Shown here in pieces: positions 45,138 through 55,400 of a DNA stretch of 64,000 nt (position 1 is its first letter; the number at the start of each line of letters is the position of its first letter). Source of the DNA: Sarocladium kiliense. Taxonomy: Eukaryota > Ascomycota > Sordariomycetes > Hypocreales > Sarocladiaceae. The stretch spans positions 1 to 64,000 of the forward strand of contig JAUZTG010000051.1 of NCBI GenBank assembly GCA_030734395.1, in the 5' to 3' direction. The notes under the pieces are model-generated. The model did no database searches. It was not told the DNA's origin and worked only from the letters and a program-made list of their open reading frames with translations. A program made the position numbers and the translations under genes.

Positions 45138-47237
45138 ATGGAGAAGACCACTTCTCAGTTATCCGCCAAAATGAACCCTTCGTTGGACAAGCAGTCTGAC
45201 CCCGAGAAGCATGCCGACCCACCTAGTAATGGCTACCGGCCTGCTGAATCCTCAAGCATCGGGATGGGGACTGTCGACAGTCAGATATTCTCCATGAATG
45301 ACATTGACCCAGTTCTTGATGCCAAAATGCGTCTTGTCAATCAGGTCTGACAAGCTCCTACTCTACTGTATATAAAACTTTCAAGACTGATTGCGCCGTG
45401 CACAGACCATGGATGAGATCGGTTGGACCAATATGCACCTCAAGCTGTTCTTCCTCAACGGCTTCGGATACGCTGCTGATTCTCTGATTCTCGCCCTTCA
45501 AGCTGTGACTGCCAGCCAAGCTGCTCTTGAATTTCACCCCGATTTTGCATATGCTCTCAATGTGGCTGTGTATACCGGAATGTTGATCGGAGTTCTGTTC
45601 TGGGGTTTAGGTAGAAACATCTTTGGCCCTTTCCCTGTCAATGTCTGCCGAGACAGTGATATGACCTTTGCTAACTCGTGTCCTCTCTGGTCAGGTGCCG
45701 ATGTCATAGGCCGTCGTCTTGCTTTCAACGTTTCTATCTTCTGTTCATCCATCTTCGCCATCGTGGCCGGGGCATCACCCAGCTGGATCGTCCTCGCTGT
45801 TTTTGTTAGTCTGGCTGCGTAAGTTGACCTTCCTGATGCCGCAGGTGGTTGCCTGGACTTACACAAGACCGGTAGATTCTTCGCTGGCGGCAATCTTGTC
45901 CTGGACACGACCGTATTCCTGGAATTCCTTCCTGGCAACAAGCAATGGCTGATCACGCTCATGGCCTGCTGGTGGGGCCTTGCCTATGTGATCGTTGCAG
46001 CTTTCTGTTGGCCAATCTTCTCGACTCCAAGCCTCACCTGCTCAGACGCTGAAACTTGCACCAAAGAGAATAACATGGTAAGGCTTTACAGACCTAAATT
46101 ACTTATCGCTGTCACGCTAATTCATCAAAGGGCTGGCGATATGTCTGGTACGGCAACGGTGGCCTTGTCCTCATCTGCAGCATTCTACGAGTCACTGTGA
46201 TCCGACTCACGGAGACGCCAAAATATCTTCTCACGAAAGGCCAGGATGCTGCCGTAGTCAAGGTCTTTCAAGACATTGCAAAGAAGTACCAACGTCCGTG
46301 CAGTCTGACCCTAGAGAAATTGGAGTCTCTCGGCACCATCACCTCTACTTACGGTAAGACCAGGTATGGTCCTGGCGAGTTCTTGGCACATATCCGTGGA
46401 TTATTCGCAACCAGACAACTCGGTATCTCCACTCTTATGATATGGCTTTCATGGACTCTCATTGGTATGAACATCACCTTTCCTCAGCTTTGTATTAACC
46501 AGCTCTAACATGCATCGTGTCTAGGATTGGCGTATCCACTCTTTTATGTCTTCCTCCCCGACTATCTTGCTACACGCGGGGCTCAGACCGGACAATCTGG
46601 TCCTTACTACCAGTGGAGAAATTACATGCTCAGTAGTGTCGCTGGTGTTTTCGGTCCTGTCGCTGCTGGGTTTATGTGCAACCTGAAGCCGCTGGGGCGG
46701 AAGTATACCATGGCAATCGGTGCCATCGTTACTATGGCCTTCTTCTTCGCCTATACCGCTGTGCGCACGCCTGCTGAAAATGTTGGCTTCAGCTGCGCCA
46801 TTTCTTTCACATTGAATATCTACTATGGTACTCGTAAGTTGGCAAAGTCCCTCGAATCTCTCTAAACGAGGTAAAAAGACAATTACTAACAGCTGGGCCC
46901 TATAGTTTATGCGTACACGCCAGAGGTCTGAGAAAAGTATGCATGGAAGTTAAGTGATAAGCGGCTGACTTCTTTTAGTCACTACCATCTGCGCACCGTG
47001 CGACAGGTAATGGAATCGGTGTCGCGTGCAATCGAGTCATGGGGTTGGTCTCCTCATTCGTTGCCGCCTATGGCAACACCTCGACATCTGTGCCTATCTA
47101 TGTTTGCGCGGCCCTTTACATCTTCATGGCAAGTTTTACTTCTGCAGAGAGAATCTAAGACGTTGCTAACTAAGAGACCTTAGGCTATTGTAGCAGTGAT
47201 GCTGCCATTTGAGCCGTATGGAAAGCGGGCTATGTAA
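45138..47237 (+). CDS. SVOP/SV2-like MFS transporter
   Basis: Nine exons, 45138-45344, 45406-45610, 45695-45818, 45876-46077, 46131-46464, 46525-46833, 46906-46925, 46979-47128 and 47184-47237, give 534 residues. The ATG at 45138 is used because the longer open frame starts only with TTG. Features: hydrophilic N-terminus, GWTNMHLKLFFLNGFGYAADS, TGMLIGVLFWGLGADVIGRR (the MFS loop 2-3 motif), GGNLVLDTTVFLEFLP, a central loop with RLTETPKYLL, and the C-terminal YAYTPE and RATGNGIGVACNRVMG motifs of the SVOP/sugar-phosphate-like family. Intron 8 uses a GC donor (GCAAGT at 47129). Divergent from the Rieske gene, so it may import the Rieske substrate (inference). Confidence 0.88.
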
Positions 47238-47809
47238 AGTGCAGTGCCCCACGCTTCATGATTGAGCTGTCGATTTGTGTACTACTGTGCTGCCTGTTGC
47301 GTGTTTCCCATTCTAGTTTGATTCTTCGTGGAACGTGGAACTTGTCGACGTTCTGATGCCTGGCCGCGTGAAAGCTATCTGAGACAAAGAGCGAGGGGAA
47401 TTTAAAATCTGACTCCTTCTCATACAAATGAAGAGACACCACTTTCTAAAACTTACTGCCCAGTATAGTATGCTCGGACATTACCCTGAGCCCAAAGGAA
47501 TAATTCCAGGCACCGCAAGAAACAGCCCCGTCATATACTCCGCTGACTACCCAACCGGCAAGAAACTCTGCTCCCTGAGGGCTGACTTAGACCGGAGAAA
47601 GTGAGCCGTACCTGCCAGCTGGCGGCAGTGCTGGATTTATGAATAGGCACTGCGCGATGGTGATAAAGGGGAAGAAGGTTCGTCTTCTGAAGCAATTGTG
47701 TGTTTTAGACATGATCACATCACATGAGTAAGGTAAAAAGCAGTATCGACAGGCCAAGTCGGCATGCATACGGGATACTCATGTGTATTAGTGCTTCCAT
47801 ACTAAGCCT
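47238..47809. other. Convergent intergenic region
   Basis: 572 bp joining two 3' ends. Nothing recognised. Confidence 0.5.
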
Positions 47810-48967
47810 CTAAAGATTACTTCGAATCTGCGACTGTGGGATTCCAAACTTTGAGAGATCCTCCGTCGTCTTTCCATCTATAGCCAATTCGGCCATGACA
47901 CGGCCAATGACCGGTGCGAACTTGAAACCATGACCAGCTCCCAAGGCTACCAGGATGTTGGGATAACTCTCCAATGCACTGAGGATGAATTGTCGGTTCG
48001 GGGTCACTGCATACTGGCAGGTTACAGTACGAAGGGTCTCGAGACTTTGACCTTCGGAAATGAAGTCTTTCATGAAATCGGTCAACTCGTTCAGGAGCTT
48101 TGGAGAAGGGACGTAGGATCGATTATCCGGTGTCATGAGGTTGTCTGACAAGTCGCGCGCAGCTTTGATGGTCGGCTCGCCAAAGGTCGGGAATCCATAG
48201 AATGTCTTCCCATTGATGACCCGGATCCAGACTGGAAACTGACCAGGATCGAAGGAGGATGGGTTTTCTGGCTTGAAATATGTGACTTGTTCTTGCATGA
48301 CCTGTAGCGGAATCTGTGCGCCGAGTGGAGCGAGTAGTTTGTTGATCCAGGCGTCTGCGGCAAGGATGACCTTGCGTGCTTGAAAGTCGCCGTTGGGCGT
48401 CTTGACGACGACGCCTTGAGGATTGGGCACTACCTCGGTGACAGGTGTGTTCTCCTTGAGAACGGCGCCGCGGGCACGAGCGACAAACTGCATCGCCGTT
48501 ACCGACTTGGCAGCGTGCGCCATTCCAGTGTCAGCGGTATACACAGCCGACGCGTCGTCTCTGATATGAACCTGAGGCCATCGCTCCTTAACCTCCTGTG
48601 CATCGAGAAGCTCGTAGGGAACATCATTAGCCTCTAGACTGGCGGTGTAATCCGTGAGTTTGACGCCAGACGTCCAGCCACGCTCATTCGCAAGAACAAC
48701 AATGCCACCAGTCACCGTCAACAGCTTGACACCCGCATCTTTCTCCAGCTCGGCCCAGTCTTTGTATGCTGCTTTGGCAAGCGAGACGTATTCTGGGGCA
48801 TCATATGCTGTCCGGACAATGCGAGATGTGTCGTGAGATGCACCACGGACGTGTCCGAACTCATACTGCTCAAAGGCGACAACCTTTGCGCCTTTACGGG
48901 AAGCCTGCCACGCTGCTGCGCTTCCAAATGCCCCGAGGCCAACTACTGCTACATCGAAGTTTTCCAT
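47810..48967 (-). CDS. Monomeric sarcosine oxidase-like FAD enzyme
   Basis: A single exon of 385 residues, the size of monomeric sarcosine oxidase (MSOX). The N-terminus has the FAD motif G10-L-G-A-F-G, followed by the family motif HDTSRIVRTAY (45-55). C317 in TCQYAVTPNRQF matches the position of the cysteine that binds FAD covalently in MSOX, and GAGHGFKFAPVIG is the C-terminal flavin motif. The family oxidises N-methyl and cyclic secondary amines to an imine or formaldehyde plus H2O2. The C-terminus ends SNL, a possible weak type 1 peroxisomal signal, which would suit an H2O2 producer. Next to a Rieske oxygenase it suggests stepwise N-demethylation (inference). Confidence 0.9.
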   Translation of the reverse strand: MENFDVAVVGLGAFGSAAAWQASRKGAKVVAFEQYEFGHVRGASHDTSRIVRTAYDAPEYVSLAKAAYKDWAELEKDAGVKLLTVTGGIVVLANERGWTSGVKLTDYTASLEANDVPYELLDAQEVKERWPQVHIRDDASAVYTADTGMAHAAKSVTAMQFVARARGAVLKENTPVTEVVPNPQGVVVKTPNGDFQARKVILAADAWINKLLAPLGAQIPLQVMQEQVTYFKPENPSSFDPGQFPVWIRVINGKTFYGFPTFGEPTIKAARDLSDNLMTPDNRSYVPSPKLLNELTDFMKDFISEGQSLETLRTVTCQYAVTPNRQFILSALESYPNILVALGAGHGFKFAPVIGRVMAELAIDGKTTEDLSKFGIPQSQIRSNL

Positions 48968-49654
48968 CGTGTTCTGGTCTTGGTGGCGTGTCTCGTCGTA
49001 AATTACGCGGTCTCATGCCAACCACTACGGACGACCACGGCAGCGTAGCTTATCTTAAGTGGCTGCTCATACATGGAGGCTTGCTGATATAACACTCAAC
49101 CCCGGTCGGGCCGTGAGGAGCATCAAGCTCGATCAAACGGGGAGACGAGCCTTCAGGAAGCGGAGGTGCCGGTCCGGCCGGGGAGAGCTCCCCGGCCGAC
49201 CACCGGGTCCCCGCAGAGAGAAGGTTTGGCTAGAGAGCGGCTCGGTTCGCTCGGTTCGCTTGTCAGTTGCGAGTGCATGTTGGTCGTGTGCCATGCTTCC
49301 TGATTGAGAGAATGGATGACACTCTCCAAGAGAGTCCAGTGAAGCAGGCGAATGATATCTATCGTTTTACGGCTGTACACCCACCCAGCCCCCCCCTCCC
49401 CCCCCCTTTCAGCCATGATGGTTCAATCAGCTGAAGGGGGGATATTGGAGTTCGGCCTAGTCACCACGGTCGCTGTAAATAGTTTCAACGCATGTCGCTT
49501 ACTTGCAGCTGACGAATCACTGCGAGTCCCAATCATCATTTCCTAATGTTCAAAACATTATAGTCACTGACGTCGGAGCGGTATATGTCCTCGTTACAAG
49601 AAGTTTCTCCTTGCGCCTAGTATGTAATGTACTTCGAAACTTATGCATCTGGGT
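48968..49654. promoter_or_regulatory. Upstream region of the sarcosine-oxidase-like gene with palindrome
   Basis: 687 bp. It contains CGGGGAGA at 49138-49145 and 49179-49186. The second lies inside an 11-bp inverted repeat with 2-nt spacer (49175-49198, arms CGGCCGGGGAG). The GC-rich block ends at about 49215. A C-rich run follows at 49388-49407. No gene seen. Confidence 0.5.
49175..49198. promoter_or_regulatory. GC-rich inverted repeat upstream of the sarcosine-oxidase-like gene
   Basis: Arms of 11 bp (CGGCCGGGGAG / CTCCCCGGCCG) with a 2-nt spacer, about 210 bp before the ATG at 48967. The symmetry and CGG/CCG content fit a dimeric Zn2Cys6 binding site; this is inference. Confidence 0.4.
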
Positions 49655-51334
49655 CTATTTGCTCAATCGAGGTGCCCGTTCCGGGTCTCGCCAGTACAAA
49701 CACGCATCGCGTCGAATATCGTCGTCTTCCATCTTGGTATCACCTGGCTGAACAACCAGTTGCTTACCCGGTTTCGCATCAAGTCCGTATCCTTTGGGCT
49801 TGTACTGAAGCCATTTTGGGCTTCCAGGGTGGCGATTGACATTAGGATTTCCCCTCGTTACGAAGCTCGACAAGTAGCCGTGGTAGATGGGGCTGATCTC
49901 AGGGTACTGAACAGTCGGGTCGTTCCAAGTATAGCGGGTATCGGATGCATGGGGAATCCCTTGCCAGTCAGGGTAGCGGTTATTGGTGTTAAATCGCAGT
50001 TTCCAGGTCGGCACGCCTGCTGCAGAGGTGCGATAGCTTGTTTCCTGGCTAGGACATGCATAGCCGTAGTCACTCCAAGCTGCGGAGAGGCGGTTGTACT
50101 GTGTGCTGTTTGGGGAGTTGGCAAAGGGTGAGTTCGGGCTCTGGTCGGTTGCAGGGTCAGGATAAAGTGATTCGAGCAGCTCCAAGTCAGTTGCGTTAAG
50201 AGCAGGGGATCCGTTGTGCATGTAACCCAGGAATTCTTCATTTGTCTCGAAAGTGCCTGGCAAATAGGCTTTGCCCTCGTCTGATGTCGTAGAGGAGATT
50301 GTAGGTACATGGAAAAAGGTTCCATCAATGCCTGATTGGGTTCCCGTCTTCTCAAAGAGTGGTCCGCCTTGAACGGGCTGGAATGGCCAGGTGACATTGG
50401 GGTGGTTTTCCCAGAAGATCTTTGTACTGATGTCGCGGATGTCTTTAATGTCCGCGCTTCTCAGACATGCTAAAGTCTCAGCATTGCCTTCAATACCCTC
50501 ACAGCCAATATACGCCATATACTCCGCATACTGGCTTTGGTAGAGAGGGTAGGTCACGTCTGGGAACGCTCGCGACGTGACGGAACCAGATTGGTGGATG
50601 GCTCTGGCAAACAAGGGTTTTCTACCCGCATCTTTGCCGTAGTTGTGGAAGTAGTGAATGCCGACTGAGTGTCCGCCGGCCGAGCGTCCGCCAAGGGTGA
50701 TATTGTCTGGATCTCCACCGAAGGCTTTGACATGTTTCTCCATAAACTCAAGGAACAGGCGTTGGTCCCGAATACCGAGATTAGACAGGCCTTCTTCGTG
50801 AAAAAGAGTCGAAGGGAGAAAACCGAGAGAGTTGACCCTGTAGTTGAACGTCACAACGACGATATGATCCTTGGATGACGCTGCGAATGAGGCGCCGTCG
50901 AAGCTTTTATAGCTGCCAAAGAAGAAAGCGCCGCCGTAGATCCAGACAAGCACGGGAAGCTTTCGATGAAGGGGAACACCCGGAGTTCTGTAGACATTGA
51001 AATTGAGGCAATCCTCAGATTGTTCGCTCTCTGGGTGCGTCGCGGTAGACTCCTGGACGCATATGGTACCGTACTTGGTGGCGTTCTTAACACCGCGAAA
51101 TGGAGCTGCCCATTGCGCCGGGCTGAATCTCTCAGGGATGGTCCCGAAGTCCATACCCAGCCAGGCATCAACATGCTTTGGCAAAGGCTGGCCACTGAAC
51201 GAGGTGTTGACGGTTGTACCTGCAAACTTCCCGTAGCCGGCCAGATTGACCGGGTTGTAGAGCTGTCCGCATGATGGACGGGCCGCGATCACAACGGCTT
51301 GCGACACCAAGCTGACGAAGTCCAAAACCCTCAT
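49655..51334 (-). CDS. Secreted type B carboxylesterase
   Basis: A single exon of 559 residues; the ATG at 51334 is used because the frame's earlier start is TTG. The N-terminus is a hydrophobic signal-like segment (residues 1-18). Family marks: SEDCLNFNV (106-114), oxyanion loop YGGAFFFG (133-140), nucleophile S218 in GGRSAGG (the x before Ser is Arg, where Glu is usual), an acidic residue in TTSDEG, and the likely catalytic His in HASDTRY. Several N-glycosylation sequons (NTS, NAT, NTT-like) fit secretion. Type B esterases split lipid, choline and aromatic esters. In this cluster it could release the imported substrate from an ester outside the cell (inference). Confidence 0.88.
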   Translation of the reverse strand: MRVLDFVSLVSQAVVIAARPSCGQLYNPVNLAGYGKFAGTTVNTSFSGQPLPKHVDAWLGMDFGTIPERFSPAQWAAPFRGVKNATKYGTICVQESTATHPESEQSEDCLNFNVYRTPGVPLHRKLPVLVWIYGGAFFFGSYKSFDGASFAASSKDHIVVVTFNYRVNSLGFLPSTLFHEEGLSNLGIRDQRLFLEFMEKHVKAFGGDPDNITLGGRSAGGHSVGIHYFHNYGKDAGRKPLFARAIHQSGSVTSRAFPDVTYPLYQSQYAEYMAYIGCEGIEGNAETLACLRSADIKDIRDISTKIFWENHPNVTWPFQPVQGGPLFEKTGTQSGIDGTFFHVPTISSTTSDEGKAYLPGTFETNEEFLGYMHNGSPALNATDLELLESLYPDPATDQSPNSPFANSPNSTQYNRLSAAWSDYGYACPSQETSYRTSAAGVPTWKLRFNTNNRYPDWQGIPHASDTRYTWNDPTVQYPEISPIYHGYLSSFVTRGNPNVNRHPGSPKWLQYKPKGYGLDAKPGKQLVVQPGDTKMEDDDIRRDACLYWRDPERAPRLSK

Positions 51335-53105
51335 GGTCAAGAAGTGTATGATGGGAAGAGCTGCGAATTGGATGCAATGTTCCCTTGTAAATCTGGTAGT
51401 ATAGGCATTCGCTCCTTTTATGTTGTGTCCGAATCATATTCCGGCCCTGGAGGAATACGCAACCAAATTACAAGGTAGGCAGGCCATATTAGTTTGCCTC
51501 TCAACAAGTGTGGATTGGCCGAATAACAAATCATGCTCCGCGATTCCCTGTAGATGCCTCAACTTCTCCGCATTTCACGAACGTAGCGTAATAGGTTATC
51601 TAGTCATGGGAGTGTCCTTGCGTACTCCGTACCTTACTCTGACTACTGGAGGCCTGGCGAGGAGTGGGGTTTTGCCATCGCACCGGCGTTTACCATCATC
51701 GGCATTCTACAGGGTTGAAAGGACACCGACATTTGCCTATCTCTCAGGAAGGGAGCGCACCCGCGTATCTCAATCAAGTTTTTGGCTGCAGATATGAGCC
51801 GAAGCTCCGATTGTTCTTCGACTGAGCGGAACCTCGGATCAAGTTGTAGCGCGCGCTGTCCTGAGGTTCAAGATCTGGGTCTAGCGGTAGATCCCCAGGT
51901 TACTCCATTCCTTGCGCTGGTTGTGGCCGACCTAAGACTGTACATATCGTACTAGGAAGAGACTTTAAATCAAACTTACTTTACTTTCAAACCATCTGCT
52001 CGTAGTGATAAGCCCTCGCGGCCTCTCTGTCGGCTCTCTGGTCGGCTCGTTAACCACCCCAGGATGCCCTTGAAGGACCCCTGCGGCAGGGCTTCGTTTA
52101 CGAGGCGACGGCGTAGAGTACTAGAGGGCCGCAAGTCTCTTGACTCTCCTCGCCTGTGAGACTTGGCAGCAGCGAGAAGGAGCAAGCCTTATGCAGGGAC
52201 TCATAGTACACCCAACACCCAACCAACACCCAACCAACACCCAAGCAACGGGATTCCTAAGGAGCATCGCCGGATCTCTTGACTGTTTGATACTCAAAAA
52301 GCAGCCATTCGATCTCCTCAGCACGAGTCGGAACGAGAAGCGCTGGCAGGCCATTTTCTCCATCAGAATCCCCTACTTGACAGCCGACAGCGTGAGTTCG
52401 GCTGAACAATCTTACACGTCGCCGGCGACTTGAGTAAACACCGATAGCTTCCTCATCGCAGCGTTGACTTAGAGCGAGTAGCCTAATCGAACAAACTCTG
52501 GACAGAGCGACCTGCATGTATGACTGCCGGTGTGTAGACAGCTCTCCTTGCAATGGAAAAGGTCTCGCTGTGCCGTACCATGTACTTCTTACACACCTTG
52601 CGTTCCGTCGAAAGTCGGCTCAATCGGAAACTTACCGGCGACACGTAATACATCTTGACAGCCCTCTTTAGTAGAAGAACGGCTGTGTCCGACGGGTTGA
52701 AACTGATAAGAGTTCTTGCTGGAAGTCGCATCTAGTCATACCCATAGACGGAAAACGGAGGTTTTGAATACAATCAGATCAGTTTCATTTCTGCCCAAGC
52801 ATATTAAATCACCTCTGTAGTGCGACATTCAGAAGGTTACTTATCCAGGATGGATACTCTAAGGGAATGGTGAATGTCTCGGATTGGCTTCTATGGCATT
52901 GCAGTACGGGGGTCAAGGGTCAAATACTCCTTCAGTTGTAAGCTGCAGGACTAATGAAACAAGCCATAGTCTCGCGAAATGTCATAATATCCGCTGGCAA
53001 CCCTTGCCAACTACGGCAACAACAATTACTACCAATTGCTGTTGACAAGAGCCGGCCAAGGGTCAAACAATATGGTCACAAGACCAAGAAACAACAATGT
53101 CCCGT
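51335..53105. other. Intergenic 1.8 kb with a short tandem repeat
   Basis: Upstream region of the carboxylesterase and 3' side of the permease gene. It holds an 11-bp tandem repeat (ACACCCAACCA, about 3.5 copies, 52208-52245). Small open frames show no family resemblance. No gene called. Confidence 0.5.
52208..52245. repeat. 11-bp tandem repeat
   Basis: ACACCCAACCA units, about 3.5 copies, the first one shortened, in the intergenic region upstream of the carboxylesterase. Confidence 0.7.
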
Positions 53106-55400
53106 TTACTGATCGAACAGCTTATCGCGGAGCTTCTGCCAGCTAGTAGGTTTCTTTGGTGGCGCAGCCTCTTTGAGAGCTCTCTCGGTGCGAATTTCGT
53201 CCATGGGGCTGAAGTCCATGTCCTCCATCTTGATCCAGGGAGACTTGACGCAGATCTTGAGGATGACGTACAGTGTCGGGACAATGAAACAGGCAATGTA
53301 GTTTGAGAAGAAGCCAGCAGTAGACCAACGGCCTGGGAAGAAGAGCGCGAAGCCCGAAGTGATGAGAACAACGAAGCAGAAGGTGCCAGCAGCGATAGAG
53401 GTGTATGGCTGGCCCCACGTCTTGTATGGGAGCTCATCCCTCGAGATATTGTGGCTCTTGAGGCCATAGTAAAATCGTAGGTAGGTGAAGCAAATGATGC
53501 ACCTGTACGATAGGGAGTCAACATCGTGTGTTTTATATACCACTTGAAGTCTTTTGATCTTTCCCGGGGGGGGGGGGGGCTTACCAAATGACCAAACCTG
53601 CAGTACCGATGAGGTTGATGAACCACTGGAACACTTGACCGGCCCCAGCTCCACCGACAACAAGGTACGCTGTTGCAATGTCAGCCGAGCCTGGAGCGGC
53701 ATAACCCAAGACTGAAAGTCGTGCAATACATACCGAGCAGTCCCAAGGGGAAAGAGGTTAGGACAGAGGCCCATGGCACCCCATGTTTGTTCGTCTTGAG
53801 AAGGTATTTTGGGGCGTTGCCGTCTTGCGCGAGACCGACCAGCACACGAGATGCAAGGAAGACCATACCGTTTCCAGCAGAAAAGGCACTCGTGATAACT
53901 ACGGCGTTGATGATGGAAGGAACAACCTTGATGCCCACGTTGGTAAAGGCGAGAACGAAAGGGCTGCTCGAGGTTCCGGACTTGGTGGCCATCCTTGCAT
54001 CGTTGCTATCCAGGATCAAGCCGACAGAGAGCAGGGACATGATGTAGAAGAGGAATATACGAATGAAGATACGACGCATGGCCTTAGGGACGTTAACACG
54101 GGGGTTAGAGACTTCGCCGGCTCCAATGGTGGCGATTTGGATGTTTCCCATGGCGAAACTGGCGTTGATAAGAGTACCCCAAATCGCAAGGAAACGGCCC
54201 GTGTTGCCTTTGACGAGGTATTCTTTGACAGGCCTGCATATTATTAGCTCATTCTCTGTTCATAGCATCGCGACGGATGTAGTGAGAGAGGGGCACACTT
54301 ACACTTCCCAGTACCTGCCACCAATGTACTCGTTCTTCGGGTTCGCACCCCAATTGATGAAGAAACCCGCGAGAATCAAGCCGATGATGAGCAACGTCTT
54401 AAGCATACCAAAGAAGAACTCTGTTTCGCCGTAGACAATTACGGGCATGAGGTTGAATGCCAAAATGAGGACGAGGAACACCGTGATGAAAATGGCAAGG
54501 TTCAAATCGGGTCGCCAATCTACCGGAGAGTTGTGATGAGCTTGATGGTCCTACCGTGGTCTGGGTATGACAGGGATTCAAGGGATCTATCAGAATGGAG
54601 AGCCTGGACTTACATGCTACAAGACTGGAGGCTGCGACGACATCGGCAGCAAGGGTGATGGAGAGGAGATACCAGAATGTCAAGGCAACCGTGATGCCCA
54701 GAGCCCTGTCACTGAAGCGAGTGACGAAGCGGATGAAGCCACCAGAGACGGGAAGGAACCCAATGGTCTCCGCTGAGATCAAGGCGACCTCGCACTGGTC
54801 TTTATGTTAGCGACTACCATCACTGATATTTCTGGAGGTCCTGGTATAGAAGCTTACCACCACAAGACCGAAGAGAAAGTAACCGAGTAGAACGCCCAGC
54901 GGGCCTGCCATGTAGATGGCAACTCCGGACCCGAGCTGTAGTGTGGGATGGTTAGTTCAGTAGTCCAGCTTTGATCATCCTTTTGTTACTGCTTTCCAGA
55001 GGAAGAACGTACGAAAAGACCAGTGCCTACACCCGAGGCAAGCGAAATCATGTAGGCATGGCGACCATTCAGTGCGCGGCGCAGACCTGGGAATTGTGAG
55101 CAAAGAGCGCGCAACACTTGACGATGCCCTCCCTGGCCTCAACATACCCGGCGTATCTGCTTTTCCTGCGACGTAGGATACTTCTTGCATTACACCAGCC
55201 TTCTCTGCTATGCTGCCATCATTCACGCTGGGGGAGCGCACGATTTCTACTCTCGAAGGATCAGTCAGAATAAGTCCCTTGCCGTCGCTCAGGAAGGTCC
55301 ACAATGAGTGAGATGGGGAAGGTGAGGCGTGCAACGGCTCCATCCTGTAAACCATACCATTTGAAGGCCCTTTGCCACCTCCTTGTTCCACGACAGCCAT
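53106..55400 (-). CDS. Amino-acid permease, YAT/APC family
   Basis: Eight exons, 55400-55148, 55086-55013, 54935-54858, 54794-54614, 54519-54303, 54233-53734, 53669-53585 and 53502-53106, give 594 residues. Family signature GRHAYMISLASGVGTGLFLGSG spans the first helix, followed by the helix 2-3 motifs VCEVALISAETIGFLPVSGGF, then IGAGEVSNPRVNVPKAMRR and SAFSAGNGMVFLASRVLVGLA. About 12 membrane segments and a charged C-tail are seen. Such plasma-membrane proteins import amino acids or related amines by proton symport. Intron 7 (53584-53503) starts GTAAG followed directly by 14 C on the coding strand. The long N-terminal tail (about 85 residues) could start later, at an internal Met. It is divergent from the alpha/beta hydrolase. 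Confidence 0.9.
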
